Part shown: positions 12,901-22,550 of the stretch, piece after piece
Layout: every line of letters starts with the position of its first letter
How positions within the stretch are numbered: the first letter of the stretch is position 1
NCBI GenBank assembly: GCA_013350335.1
Contig: CM023540.1
Location: 17,241,828-17,305,827, forward strand
Origin: Chimonanthus salicifolius
Taxonomy: Eukaryota; Streptophyta; Magnoliopsida; Laurales; Calycanthaceae
Reading direction: 5' to 3'
DNA: 64,000 nucleotides
The notes under the pieces: model-generated
The model's database searches: none
Told to the model about the DNA's origin: nothing
The model's input: the letters and a program-made list of their open reading frames with translations, nothing else
Program-made: the position numbers and the translations under genes

Positions 12901-15900
12901 TAATTTTGTAAAAATTTTACATAGATTCATGTTGGACCGGATCGGGTCAAACAGAAAATCTGTTATTACTAATGGCCAACTTGACTAAGACTTTTATGCC
13001 TATTGCTAACTGGAATGCAATGGGCACTCTGATGATCTAGTTGGATGCTCCAACAAAATCAATTTATTGTTTAAAAACAAAAAAGTGCCACTTCCTAACT
13101 ACCAATCCATAAATCAAACATAGGTTGCCGAATTCTTCCAAAAATCATGAAATCTTCAGCTCATTGGATGGCTATTTAATAACACTAATTTCTAGTAGTT
13201 TGATGCAAGTAACGTGTCCATGCCAAGGTCCCTCTAGTCACTTCTAGATGAAAGGTTTTTTTAAAAGGCAACGGCAAATTTGGTGATAATGGTGACTCTT
13301 GCAATTGTAGGAGGCCTAAAAATAGAAGCAAAAGAGTTTGATGGGAAAGCTTCATCTTGGGCCATTCTTTTGGCAAGCATAAAATAATTAATGATAGTTT
13401 AATCAACCAAGGAATATGGCAAAATTTCATAATGGACCATTATAAAGACTTGATGGACCATTATAAAGGCTTGAAAACTTCTACTTATTGGCATTAAAAG
13501 GGGAGAAAAACAAAACTAAAGATTGTATATTCAAGGTTGTCAAGGGAAGCTAGAGTCATTGTTGGCAGGATATCCAGCAAAAGGCAAGGTGCATACACCA
13601 AATAATGGCAAACAAAAAGTAGTCTGTGCTTTCAGTTGGGTTTAGGTTAAGATTTAAGACCTTTATGGGCCTAAGCAATTCTTGATAAGGTCAAATGAAA
13701 GATGAAAGAAGTGTGTAACTGATTTAAGGACAAGTTTAAGTGTGGAGGGTGGACATAATGGCAAAAGTACGATGGGAATGATAAAGGAGATACCTAGCCT
13801 AGGAGCATTGATGCAGCGGGTAGGATTGGGTAACGGTATTAGGTAGATTTGATGGGTTAAGTGGAGATATTGGGATTAAATGGAATAACCTAATGGGCTT
13901 AATGGATAATAGATGGATTAATGGTGAAATATTAATATAATAAAGGGTTGACGAGTTGGTGGGTTTAATAAGATTTGGACAAGCCTTAGTTAGTGGACGG
14001 TGGAGATGGTAATTAAAGGAGAAGTTGGTCAAGGGGTTTTAATAGTCAAAGGTGTTAAAGGATGGTAGGTATGAAAGAGATGGCTGACAGGGGACGGTTC
14101 ACAGCAGAAGGGGGTTGGAGATGGTTGGATTTGTAGAAGTGGGGGACAGTAGGAAGAAAAGGAAGAAGGGTGTTGGATTAACAAAAGGGCAATACCTGGA
14201 CTGGTACTAGGCGAAGGATGTATTGGCTTGAGCACTCCAAGCCATGGGTGGATGACTAGATGAAGGGAGCAGGGGAAACGCCCCTGCTATTGGGCGGATG
14301 CTACAACAGCGTGGCAACAAGGAAGAAACTCTGAGGATGCCGTCGAACGCCGGCGACAACAGGAACCCCAAAGGAAAAGAACAACACCGTTGATCTCCGT
14401 CGGACGGGAAGGAAACTTGAATCCACGAGAGAACCGGAATCCACTGGGAAAGAAAAAGATAAACAGGGTAAAACCCAAAATCAATTCATTATCAAAATTT
14501 GTCTTTACAATCCGATCCAAGACTTATTTATAGATGATCAGGCCTATTAATGAAAATGGAAATAATAAAAGAAAATAGAAACAAGAATAAGAAAGAAAGA
14601 AAATTAAAAGGAAAATAGAAAAAAGGGCAATTATTGGGTTTCCACTTCCCTCGGGGTCGACAACTAGGACTGGGGAAGTTTCCTTCTTTTTGGGTTAGCA
14701 TACGTGTGCTACATCAATCTCCCCTGGTTCCTTGAGTTCGAGTCCAATGTGAGAACCTCCTATATTTGATGGTGTCTTTTTTCACTTTGAAGGTTCGAAC
14801 CATGGTTGTTAAAATCTTACGATACACGATTCGTATCTTACGATTCATACGATATGATAAGAGGAACAATTCGTATCTATCAACAAATCTTACGATTCGT
14901 ATAAATAATAGAATTATGGAGTTATTAGGAGTGTGAAAGCATGAAACATTTCGTTTTAATAGTTTTTAAGGCTTGAGTTAATGAACATTTAAGACCTTTC
15001 GATTTTTTTAGGTTTTTTTAGTTCATTATTGACTTTGTACAGTATAGTTGGATTATACACTGGTCTTATACTTTTGGGAGTTGGAGCATTGAAATTTGAG
15101 CTCCAATGAACTAATTACATAGAATTTACTTCATATTGAAAGGAAGTTGGAGAATTGCTCATGTTATTACATTTTAGATATATTTTACGTTATTTCATAT
15201 ATTAAATATTTTTGAGGGAAAACACTTATGAATCTTACGATTCTACGATTTGCGATTCAAGATGTATTAACGATTTACGATATGATTCGATTTTCACAAC
15301 ATTGGTTCGAACAAATCGAGCATGTAGAGCAACCTCTCATAGTGTACCTTGTCATCTATAAGTTTGACATTTATTTGCGGTACCACGAAAAATGTAGGAA
15401 CAACTGGACGCAAGAAGTCTTCAACAAAGACTAGCTTGACGTTAGAAGATATCAAATAGGAATCATTGTCGATGAAATCCAACTTCTTTGACACCAGTGA
15501 TACTTGTGGTGCATCTGACAACTGCAACAACAATGGTGGATCATTACTCACCGATTGCATCGACTGGGACGGCGACAATACATTGATTCACTCTCCAATA
15601 CTTGCTTTGGCATTGGTGTTTGCACAGGTTGCAACTGTGGAGAGTACATTGTCTCCACAGGAACTTGCACGAATTTCGATACTGTCTCTGGAGGAACTAG
15701 CACACATCCCGAGAAAGTTGGCATACATCTTGGTGAAACTGGCACGCTTCCTGAAGCCAACTCCTGTACGAAAACTGTCGGGATTTCCTCTGTCTTTGGT
15801 GGTTTTGGCTCAATGTCTACAGTCGTAGGAGCATTCTTTTCCTCGAGTCTCTCTAATTGACGCTCTACTCTTCTAGCCATTCGTATCGCATCTTTCAAAG

Positions 15901-18900
15901 TGAAAACTGACTGGAATCCGAAGCATTCACGGACTGTCAGACACAGTCCTCTTAAGAATCGAGAGACTTGTTGAGACTCAGTCTCGTCCAAGTCATTGCG
16001 TGCAAAGAGATAGTAGAACTCAGTGGCATAGTCACAAATTGTGCGATCTCCTTGCCGACAATTTTGATATTGCTTAAACAAATATTGTTCATAGTCGACG
16101 TCAAGAAAACGAACCCGTAGCAATTTTTTCAGCCGTGGCCGTGACCTAATAAGAAGTTCATTACATCGCTTGCGGTCGGTTTATTTCAACTCCCACCATG
16201 CAGACGCTACACCTTGGAGGCGATAGACCACGAACCTCACTTTCTTCGCTTCATCAATCTCCATATATTTAAAGAAGCGTTCGACCTCCGAGAGCCAGTT
16301 GAGAGGAAGATTTTTTATTTTTTTAAGTCATGCCCGATATCTACGAAGAAAATCTCGCTCGATATTTGATCTGTGAGATCTGGCTCTGAATACCAATTGG
16401 TGCAGCGGATAAGATCGGGTAACGGTATTAGGTAGATTTGATCGGGTTAAGCGGAGATATTGGGATTAAATGGAATAATCTAATGGGCTTAATGGATAAC
16501 AGATGGAACAATGGTGAAATATTAATATAATAAAGGGTTGAACGGTTGGTGGGTTTAATAAGATTTGGACAAGCCTTAGTTAGTGGACGGTGGAGATGGT
16601 AATTAAAGGAGAAGTTGGTCAAGGGGTTTTAATAGTCAAAGGTGTTAAAGGATGGTGGGTATGAAAGAGATGGCTGACAGGGGACGGTTCACAGCAGAAG
16701 GGGGTTGGAGATGGTTGGATTTGTAGAAGTGGGGGACAGTAGGAAGAAAAGGAAGAAGGGTGTTGGATTAACAAAAGGGCAATACCTGGACTGGTACTAG
16801 GCGAAGGATGTATTGGCTTGAGCACTCCAAGCCATGGGTGGATGACTAGATGAAGGGAGCAGGGGAAACGCCCCTGCTATTGGGCGGATGCTACAACAGC
16901 GTGGCAACAAGGAAGAAACTCTGAGGATGCCGTCGAACGCCGGCGACAACAGGAACCCCAAAGGAAAAGAACAACACCGTCGATCTCCGTCGGAAAGGAA
17001 GGAAACTTGAATTCATGAGCGAACCGGAATCCAGCGGGGAAGAAGAAGATAAACAAGGTAAAACCCAAAATCAATTCATTATCAAAATCTGTCTTTACAA
17101 TCCAATCCAAGACTTATTTATACATGATCAAGCCTATTAATGAAACTGGAAATAATAAAAGAAAATAGAAACAAGTATAAGAACAGAAAGAAAATTAAAA
17201 GGAAAATAGAAAAAATGACAATTGTTGGGTTCCCACTTCCGTCGGAGTAGACAACTGGGAATGGGGAACTTTCCCTCTTTTTGGGTTGGCATACGTGTGC
17301 TACATCAAGCATGCACATAGGTTGTAGTTGGAGTCAACACCAAGGACTAGAATGAGCTCAAGTAATTCTGTTGAGGCTGGATTCATATCAACCAAAGAGA
17401 AATGTCATAACTTCAAATCAATTTCCATTTCCAACTATCTCAATTGTGAGCCGATGACATGTAAAGATAACTAGGGTTGGAACCATAATTAAAAATACAT
17501 TTAGACATTTATTTAGACTAAGCAATAAACTAAATGCACCAGAATTCACATTTGAATTCAAATTTAAATTAATTAAGATCAAAATGCCAATTGCACCCCA
17601 ATTTAAATTTGAAGTCAAACTAAGACTATTTAAGATTGCAAATTGCACCACACTTGGAATTTGACTTGAAACTTCACTACATTATAGTAATTCTCAAACG
17701 ATAATTGTTATGGTGGGTCCCAAGGTTAAGATGTGAGGCTCATATTAGTCATAACCTCTTTTCATGAACCTTTAGGCCCTTTGTGTCTAAATTAGTAATT
17801 GGTGGGAGAGGAGTCATCAAACATGGCAAGGAATGGGTTTACATTCTTTGGAGGTGGCCAACTCTAAAATTCAAGTTCAAAGATTTTAGCAATTCATTTC
17901 CTTTTCAAATATTCTCCCTTATACATCCTTTTCTTATGAATAATTGAATACAATCTTGTTATTGTACATTTAAAATATGCCTAAAAGTGGGTTTTATAAC
18001 ATGATATCAGACATATGGCTTGTCTACACCACCTAGATTTACAATGTTAATAGCATAGCAAAGCCCAAAAAAAGATAATTTCGTCATCATTAATATTTTT
18101 GCTTATGGAAGATAGCCTTGTTGGAGAATCAAGGGAAACGTAGTGACATCTTTACTGCATTGTGAGTAAGACCTATATCATAGACTGATAGTGATTCTCA
18201 AATATCATGGAGTAGAAAGTGATGTAATAAGAAATTTGCAATAGAAATAGAGACAAGGAACGAGTTCTACGGAGATGATTAGACATTTAGACCCAAACTT
18301 CAATCAAATCCCTCCCACCAAATGCAAGATTCAAAGTTCAAGCCATAGTTGCCAAACTAAGAGACAAATGCAAGAAACACCTCACCATTCAATACAATGG
18401 TGTACTATTTATGAAGAAATTATTGGATATTTTCCAAAATACTAAACCAATAAGTTTATGATTAGTCCTAAGGGAAGTGATTTGTCATGTAAAAGAGAAG
18501 TGTTACTATAATACCCCGCCCCAAGTGGGGCCCAGCCTTACGCCAGGCACCGCAAACAAGGAGAGAAAATCGCCAGGAGGCGTTGGGCGCCCCCTGGAAA
18601 TCTCATCGCTTGTGGGCAATGATCTCCTATGGTATATATGGCTTAGAGTCTCCCCCATCTAACACAAGGCCTTTTGGGAGCATTCCTTAGGTCTACTCGC
18701 TAGAAATAAAGTTGTGCAGGCACGGTTGTGGGCCCAAAGCGGACAATATTGTGCTGGAGGGTTGGGCGCTACAAATGGTATCAGAGTACGATTCAACCCT
18801 CAGACTGAGGGTGTGGGCTGGTGCAGCATTTGATCTGGTGGATGGAACCAAGACCGAAGTATAGAACCAAGGGCGGCTCTAGTCTTAAAGGGGGTAGGTT

Positions 18901-20395
18901 GTAATACCCAGCCCCAAGTGGGGGCCAGCCTTAATCCAAGCACCACAAACAAGGAGAGAAAATCGCCAAGAGGCGTTGGGAGCCCCTGGAAATCCCACAT
19001 CGCCTGTAGGCAATGATCTCCTCTGGTATATATGACTTAGAGTCTCATCCATCTAGCACAAGGCCTTTTAAAAGCATTCATTGGGTCTGCTCACTAGAAA
19101 CAAAGCCGTGTAGGCCTGACTGCGGGCCCAAAGCGGACAATATTGTACTGGAGGACGGAACCCTACAGTTACTCACAAAAGGGATGTAAATCTCTTATTT
19201 AACTTTTTAAGGCAATGCTTGAGTTTCTATAGGATGCCTCCATGGATTATAATTGAGAAAAAATTTCTTTTGTTTTTTTATGGTTTTCTACTTCGTGTTT
19301 TGGGCATCCAGTATGCATTCCTTGGTCGAGTTGAGAGGTTACAGTTTGTAGGTACAAGGAGAAAGGCTAGACCACTAAAAATACAGAGAGAAGAGATTAA
19401 GAAAGATATGGAGATATTAGAGTGATCAAGATACGGTTTATAATAGGGTCAAACGAAGAATCAGAACTCAAAAAGCTGACCACAAATTGATGGGACTTTG
19501 GTTGTGATGATGAAGATGATAACGATGATGAGTGTCCATTTCTTGGTGTACAACAGCAAGCCAGTGGTAAGGGCATAGGATCCTGGGGGTAGGATTTCTA
19601 ACAAGTCAATCTGCACAGAAAGGATATAGCTGTCTTCAAGACAGCACCATTTGGTGTAACTTTCCCTTGGTTTCTCCTAGTCTTCCCAAGTTCTTCTTCC
19701 TCCATTCTCAATTTTCTGTTTCCTTAATATCCAATAATCACCCAACATAAATGCTCCCACAAAAACATCAAATAAATGCAGCAAATAAGAAGAGTGGATT
19801 GCGAAGGTCTCTGCAAATGAAAATGAGCTTCCTGAGTAAGTAGAAACAAGTTTATGACCAATGAAAGAATAACCAATTGCTCCACCATTGAGCTGAGAGG
19901 AACGATTATAAAGAAGGAAAAAAAAAAGATGTGAATCCCTGACCAATATGAACTGAAAACTTCCTCTATAAGCATGCCTTGAACCCTTAACCTTCTCTGG
20001 GTTGCAACAAAGAGCACTTCCCAAAGTGCAATCCGAGTTCTACTAATCCCGCTTGACTACATCAGTGAATCCAATCCATGTGGGCTAATTTCACAAGGGA
20101 CCCTAAAATGGTTGCAATTCACTGTATCCAGTTTCTATCCATTTCCCAGATAACTGATTGGGACGTAGGTCTCATTTAAAGAACCTTTCTCCATCTCTAT
20201 CTGTTTGTATGAACTATATAGTATATACCATATTGGGAAAAATGAGAATTAAAATTGTGAGGAGTAGACGGAGAAAGGAATGAATAGAGAAACCTGCTTG
20301 GAATGGAGAGATCGAGAGTTGACAATGTGTTGAAGGAGCTGTCGCCCCACTCCGCCGCAACCCAAAACCAGCACCGCTATTACCTTCTCCTCCAT
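986..20395 (-). CDS. Homoserine dehydrogenase, monofunctional (5' seven exons; 3' part off left edge)
   Basis: Reduces aspartate semialdehyde to homoserine with NAD(P)H, feeding Thr, Met and Ile synthesis. Seven exons on the minus strand: 20294-20395, 11439-11589, 5640-5717, 4991-5106, 4271-4324, 1508-1595, 986-1078; phases match at every junction and give about 227 residues. The start is the first ATG, followed by EEKVIAVLVLGCGGVGRQLL, with the Rossmann motif GCGGVG at residues 12-17. Residues 140-147 read ANKKPLTS, containing the conserved NKK. VGAGLPV starts at 168, SLSGTLGYVMSELEDGK follows, and YTEP ends at 227; its Glu is a conserved active-site position. The expected next block (Asp and Lys of the active site) is not in positions 1-985, so the gene continues left. 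It resembles Arabidopsis At5g21060 (about 376 aa, from memory) rather than bifunctional aspartokinase-HSDH: no kinase domain and no room for a transit peptide. Introns 1 and 2 are 8.7 and 5.7 kb and full of transposons. Exon 3 is less conserved than the rest, so its 5' boundary is the weakest. Confidence 0.9.
1758..3310 (-). mobile_element. Decayed LINE 3' end (RT tail, zf-RVT, RNase H)
   Basis: Reading the minus strand from about 3310 down, there is the C-terminal part of a non-LTR retrotransposon ORF2: a WQSPMSAWVRESPLM stretch, a reverse-transcriptase tail, a zinc-binding zf-RVT region near 2860-2600 (CTLCEIE, stop, then ESVDHLLCRC), then an RNase H-like domain at 2306-1962 with DAELRAIRRAL, IEGDSTNVI and ADFLAKAG. 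The tail ends in a poly-A run (T run at 1760-1770 on the plus strand). At least three in-frame stops (before WSISF, after CEIE and before VGSAS) make it a pseudogene. It lies in intron 5 of the homoserine dehydrogenase gene in the same orientation. It is 5'-truncated, as is usual for LINEs; the 5' edge is approximate. Confidence 0.85.
4831..5002. repeat. Three tandem copies (56-60 bp) overlapping the exon 4 donor
   Basis: Three copies start at 4831, 4887 and 4947 with AATTCAACTGTACATTAGAT. The first and third end in GTTACAATTGCAGATGT; the middle one ends in an ATATTAACCATCT variant. The third copy overlaps the last 12 bases of homoserine dehydrogenase exon 4 and its splice donor at 4990, so the first copy carries a duplicate of the exon end and donor inside intron 4. 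Confidence 0.85.
6005..7161. mobile_element. Non-autonomous hAT-like DNA transposon, 1157 bp
   Basis: Flanked by a perfect 8-bp direct repeat CTATTAAG at 5997-6004 and 7162-7169. The ends form imperfect terminal inverted repeats: CAATGTTTTAAAAACC at the left, and CAATGTTATTAAACCCGG reading inward from the right. Subterminal GGTTCAA/GGTTGAAC motifs are also inverted. There is no coding capacity. The 8-bp duplication and the short CAATGTT-type termini fit the hAT superfamily. It lies in intron 2 of the homoserine dehydrogenase gene. An snRNA-type promoter module lies at 6807-6857. Confidence 0.8.
6807..6857 (+). promoter_or_regulatory. snRNA-type USE plus TATA box inside the hAT-like element
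   Basis: An exact plant upstream sequence element GTCCCACATCG is at 6807-6817 and a TATA-like TATAAAT at 6851-6857, separated by 33 bp. This is about the spacing known for plant Pol II snRNA genes (U1, U2, U4, U5). Downstream sequence does not resemble any snRNA I know. Whether it drives transcription is unknown. Confidence 0.5.
7850..8290 (-). mobile_element. Ty1/copia remnant: pol C-terminus, PPT and start of 3' LTR
   Basis: On the minus strand 8285-8077 encodes a decayed copia RNase H end (NPVFHERTKDIEVDCHF, then KDQLDDMLTKAVPQTQL, then LDIFELA and stop). It is followed directly by a polypurine tract GCTTGAGGGAGAGTG (8081-8067) and an LTR beginning TGTAGGATCC at 8065. That order is the canonical end of a copia element. 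The LTR fades out near 7850. A stop after DISVG shows the ORF is dead. Confidence 0.75.
8620..9720. repeat. Large imperfect inverted repeat (arms of about 200 bp)
   Basis: The stretch around 8640-8810 (GGGCTTAATCCCAAG ... CACCATCGCCTT, TTGCAGACGAGACC) reappears on the opposite strand at about 9570-9720 (GGGCTTAATCCCAGG ... CTCCATCGCCTTC, TTGCAGACTTGTC). Arms are imperfect and separated by about 750 bp of CT-rich and then GA-rich sequence. It could be a foldback element or two inverted retroelement fragments. No ORF here is convincing. Confidence 0.5.
9998..10262 (+). mobile_element. LINE 3' fragment (RNase H C-terminus)
   Basis: The plus strand reads SVDGIADFLAKNGV then a stop near 10083, the typical C-terminal motif of a plant LINE RNase H domain. 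An AT-rich 3' tail follows, ending in an A-rich run near 10250-10262. Only the last 25 or so codons remain. Confidence 0.6.
10969..11198 (-). mobile_element. tRNA-derived SINE with 15-bp target site duplication
   Basis: Reads 5' to 3' on the minus strand. An A-box-like GAGCTGGTTGCG lies close to the 5' end; a B-box-like GAGTTCGAAACC follows about 40 bp on, and the element ends in an A-rich tail (T run at 10974-10988 on the plus strand). A 15-bp direct repeat GTAAAATCCACAAAA flanks it at 10954-10968 and 11199-11213. Pol III boxes, an A tail and a long duplication together define a SINE. It sits just upstream of exon 2 of the homoserine dehydrogenase transcript's intron 2 start, in intron 2. 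Confidence 0.85.
12322..12511. mobile_element. Stowaway MITE (Tc1/mariner), 190 bp
   Basis: Left end CTCCTTCCGTCCC, right end GGGACAGAGAGAG, close to the classic Stowaway terminus CTCCCTCCGTCCC and its inverse, flanked by TA at 12320-12321 and 12512-12513. No coding capacity. Lies in intron 1 of the homoserine dehydrogenase gene. Confidence 0.9.
12580..13808. other. Intron 1 segment between MITE and LTR element
   Basis: 12585-12960 contains GACCCAACCC-type motifs on one side and GGTTGGGT/GGATCGGGTC on the other, resembling a decayed hAT-like MITE, though I could not fix its ends. The rest, to 13803, shows nothing recognisable. Confidence 0.3.
13809..14716 (-). repeat. 3' LTR of the gag-only element
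   Basis: Left copy of the direct repeat, TGATGCAGCGG to CTACATCA on the plus strand. The middle part, about 13980-14390, is nearly identical to the right copy; most differences lie in the first 250 and last 350 bases. Confidence 0.92.
14801..15304. mobile_element. hAT-like MITE nested in the LTR retrotransposon, 504 bp
   Basis: A perfect 8-bp duplication GTTCGAAC (14793-14800 and 15305-15312) flanks termini CATGGTTGTTAAAATC and, inward from the right, CAATGTTGTGAAAATC. The interior repeats ACGATTCGTATC-like motifs and has no ORF. An 8-bp duplication and these ends fit hAT. It inserted after the LTR element, so it is younger than it. Confidence 0.85.
15548..16310 (-). pseudogene. Decayed gag of the LTR element
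   Basis: From about 16310 the minus strand reads LNWLSEVERFFKYMEIDEAK, then VRFVVYRLQGVASAWWE, a stop two codons later, then an open stretch 16123-15548 containing DYEQYLFKQYQNCRQGDRT and ARNDLDETESQQVSRFLRGL. This is the Ty3/gypsy Retrotrans_gag domain. The Pro-rich tail after it has no visible CCHC knuckle or protease. The stop after WWELK and the lack of pol mean no functional product. Confidence 0.85.
16398..17307 (-). repeat. 5' LTR of the gag-only element
   Basis: Right copy of the direct repeat, TGGTGCAGCGG to CTACATCA on the plus strand, bounded inside by the primer-binding site and outside by the AGCAT duplication. Confidence 0.92.
17700..18012 (+). mobile_element. Partial retrotransposon LTR with primer-binding site
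   Basis: A stretch ending GGGTTTTATAACA at 18001 is followed immediately by TGATATCAGAC (18002-18012), one base from a typical initiator-Met primer-binding site. The LTR's left edge and any partner LTR were not found; 18013-18506 shows no clear gag. Treat as a remnant. Confidence 0.4.
18507..19167 (+). mobile_element. TRIM retrotransposon, 661 bp, complete with TSD
   Basis: Direct LTRs 18507-18773 and 18900-19167 (267-268 bp) start TATAATACC/TGTAATACC and end CTACA. A primer-binding site TGGTATCAGAGTAC (18776-18789) lies just inside the left LTR, and a purine tract AAAGGGGGTAGGT (18887-18899) just before the right LTR. The 5-bp duplication GTTAC is at 18502-18506 and 19168-19172. Only 126 bp lie between the LTRs and there is no coding capacity: a terminal-repeat retrotransposon in miniature. 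Both LTRs share GGGCCCAAAGCGGACAAT, which I remember from plant TRIM LTRs. Located in homoserine dehydrogenase intron 1 in the opposite orientation. Confidence 0.93.
18992..19034 (+). promoter_or_regulatory. U6-like USE plus TATA inside the TRIM right LTR
   Basis: ATCCCACATCG (18992-19002), a perfect plant snRNA USE, is followed 24 bp later by TATATATG (19027-19034). That spacing is the Pol III (U6/U3) type. In the left LTR the USE is broken by a short deletion (ATCTCATCG) but the TATA is kept. Function not shown. Confidence 0.5.
19173..20293. other. Remaining part of homoserine dehydrogenase intron 1
   Basis: The stretch 19430-19540 ends in AAGCTGACCACAAATTGATGGGA and then a GATGATGAAGATGAT tail, resembling the 3' end of the SINE at 49068-49243. 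The rest to exon 1 shows nothing recognised. Confidence 0.3.
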
Positions 20396-21379
20396 CTCTG
20401 TCTGTCTCTCTTCCCGGTTAGACTTCGTTTTACTTGGGCAAAATAAGAGCAACTTTTATTTAAAAATATTAAAAATAAATAAAATTAGAGCAACTCAAGC
20501 CGCCTAATTAGTAATCACAAAACAATTTCTCGTTAATTTAAATATCGATATTTTTTTATTCGAAAAAAAAAAAAAAGCCATAGTACATGTTACCATGCGG
20601 ATCTCTTGAGACCAAGGTCTTATGAATTCGATGGATATATTTTCTTTAGCTTCACAAGCTTAAGTAGGTGAATTTGAACGGTGTTGTTTTATATATGACA
20701 TTTATAAGAAAAAAAAATCAAAATTTTAATTTTATTATTAATTTTTTTCTACATTTTTTCTTTTACAATTGAGTCAAGTAACTCAATTGTCAAGATCTTT
20801 TAGAAAATAAATGAAAGTCACTGACTTAGCCATTGACCAACTCATAGTCTTAATATGGGGATGACTTAGTCTTTGGTGCGTCTTAAAATAAACTAAAATT
20901 GTTTTCAAAATACATTATTTAGTTTTGAAAGAGAATTAAAAGGTTGTTTTTTTTTTTGGGGGTTTGAATTTTGACTAAGAAATGTTTTCCTCTTTAAAGA
21001 AACAAAAGGGATTCATTTCAAGTCTTAATGGAGAAGGTACATCACCAGTGACTCAGTGAGTTTGCTACTTGGAACCAATCCACTAAGCCCTAGCCATGTA
21101 ATAGGGCCCCACGGCCACATGGGTTAGGTCCATTAAAAACTCAGGGTGGAGTAGCCTTAAGGAGTGTTTATTGTTTCTTCTATAACTCTCCCATCACAAA
21201 CAGATATTAAAAAAAAAACTAGTGTTTTCCAACTCTCCTCAAAGGGATTTTCATTTTGTGCTAAGAAAAAATGTTGTGTGGTGTTGTTTTTTCATTATTA
21301 CTCTCCCATGTTTATCAATGTGTTGTTGTAATAATAAAAAGTTTGTTTTCGATTCAAGCAGCAGCTTCTAAATGGTGTT

Positions 21380-22070
21380 TTTAATTTGTGTTGGACCAGG
21401 TTGGATACGGTCCAGAGCCCTTCTTCCAAATCAAAACGAATTTATTTTAAGTCAAATTCAATTAATTTTTTTTAAAGATACGTACGACTCAAACTTGGAT
21501 TTTTTTTCTTTATGAAGTTACGTTGAGTCAGAGATTAGAGAGCTACTTTTTTTTATAATTATAATTTAGTACGTAATAAAAATAAATGGGGATACATAAG
21601 TTTAAATTAATGGATAAAAATAATAATTTAGAGTAAAGTAAGGTAAGATTTGGGTTCAAAACTCCTATAACTAAACGAAAACATATTTATTTCTTGTTAG
21701 ATTCAGGTTGAGTTGGACCAAGTTAAATTTTTGTAAGATATGCATGGCACAAACTTGAATTTATTTTGTCAAATTAGGTAGGGTTAAAAATTGTAATCCT
21801 ACATGTTTTTATAATTAATGAAGATACATGAGTTTAAACCAATGAATAATAAAAAATAATGTGCTTAAATAGTGCTTTAAGTTTGAATTAGAACAGATTA
21901 GATTATAGTCCAGAACCACTTTACCCAAACCAAAACGGATTTAAGCAATTAAAGCCAATTTTATTTTATTTTTCAAAATATGCACGACCTAAACTTAAAT
22001 TTTGTTTGTCGAGTTGAAATGGATCAGAAATTGGAATCCTACTCAGTTCTTATAAATTTATAACTTAGTT
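21380..22070. repeat. Three degenerate tandem units, about 240-260 bp each
   Basis: Related blocks recur, marked by AAGATACGTACGACTCAAAC near 21475, AAGATATGCATGGCACAAAC near 21735 and AAATATGCACGACCTAAAC near 21977, each preceded by GAACAG/GGACCA-type and CAAATC-type sequence and followed by a TAGGxTxAAAATTG-like stretch. Copies are well diverged. Confidence 0.6.
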
Positions 22071-22427
22071 TGGAATTCTCAAGTCTTTGATTCACGGGAT
22101 TTGATATTAAATTCAAAACTGAATGGACAAAAATCATGACTTTGTTAGAGCTTTCATAAAAATAGTTTCTACATATTGATAGAGTGACCAAATCATAGTT
22201 GGGATATAAAAAGGATTAAAATATAGGTGAAGTGTCACCTAAATTTGGTCATTCTAACGTTTAACGATTTTGGTTCTTAAAAATTCCAAAATCGTATGTC
22301 ATTAATGTTTCATAATCTATCTAAATTTGTAAAATAGGAGTGTAATTATATTTGACTTCAATGGTAACTACATATTTCACTAAATCATATAATCTACTAA
22401 TCATGTATTAATCCACGCCATGGTCAG

Positions 22428-22550
22428 CACTACAACATATGGCCGGCGTCTAAAATAACAGTAAAAAGACACGACATTGGCTATTGTCATCGCCAACGGC
22501 ATTAATCATTGCTCATAGTGTCGGTACTTGACCATTTAGTAGCACAGGTA
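22428..22550. mobile_element. Possible CACTA-type transposon terminus
   Basis: CACTACAACATATGGCCGGC begins the segment, followed by GC-rich short words (GGCGTC, CATCGCCAACGGC) unlike the AT-rich flanks. CACTACAA is the typical CACTA end. I found no opposite terminus, so this is a fragment at best. Confidence 0.3.

Larger units (their letters stand above)
13809..17307 (-). mobile_element. Gag-only LTR retrotransposon (Ty3/gypsy type), 3499 bp with TSD
   Basis: Two direct LTRs of about 909 bp (13809-14716 and 16398-17307) bound by TG...CA, with the 5-bp duplication AGCAT at 13804-13808 and 17308-17312. The element is on the minus strand: inside the right (5') LTR lies a primer-binding site TGGTATTCAGAGCC (16395-16382), close to the initiator-Met tRNA complement, and beside the left (3') LTR is the polypurine tract ACCAGGGGAGAT. 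The internal part is only 1.68 kb. It has a decayed gag and no protease, RT or integrase, so it must have moved with borrowed enzymes. A hAT-like MITE is nested at 14801-15304. LTRs differ by roughly 4% by eye, clustered near their ends. Confidence 0.93.

Noticed and set aside
13185..13430. 81-codon minus-strand ORF with Leu-rich text
   Set aside because: No match to any family I know, and intronic position without splice signals.
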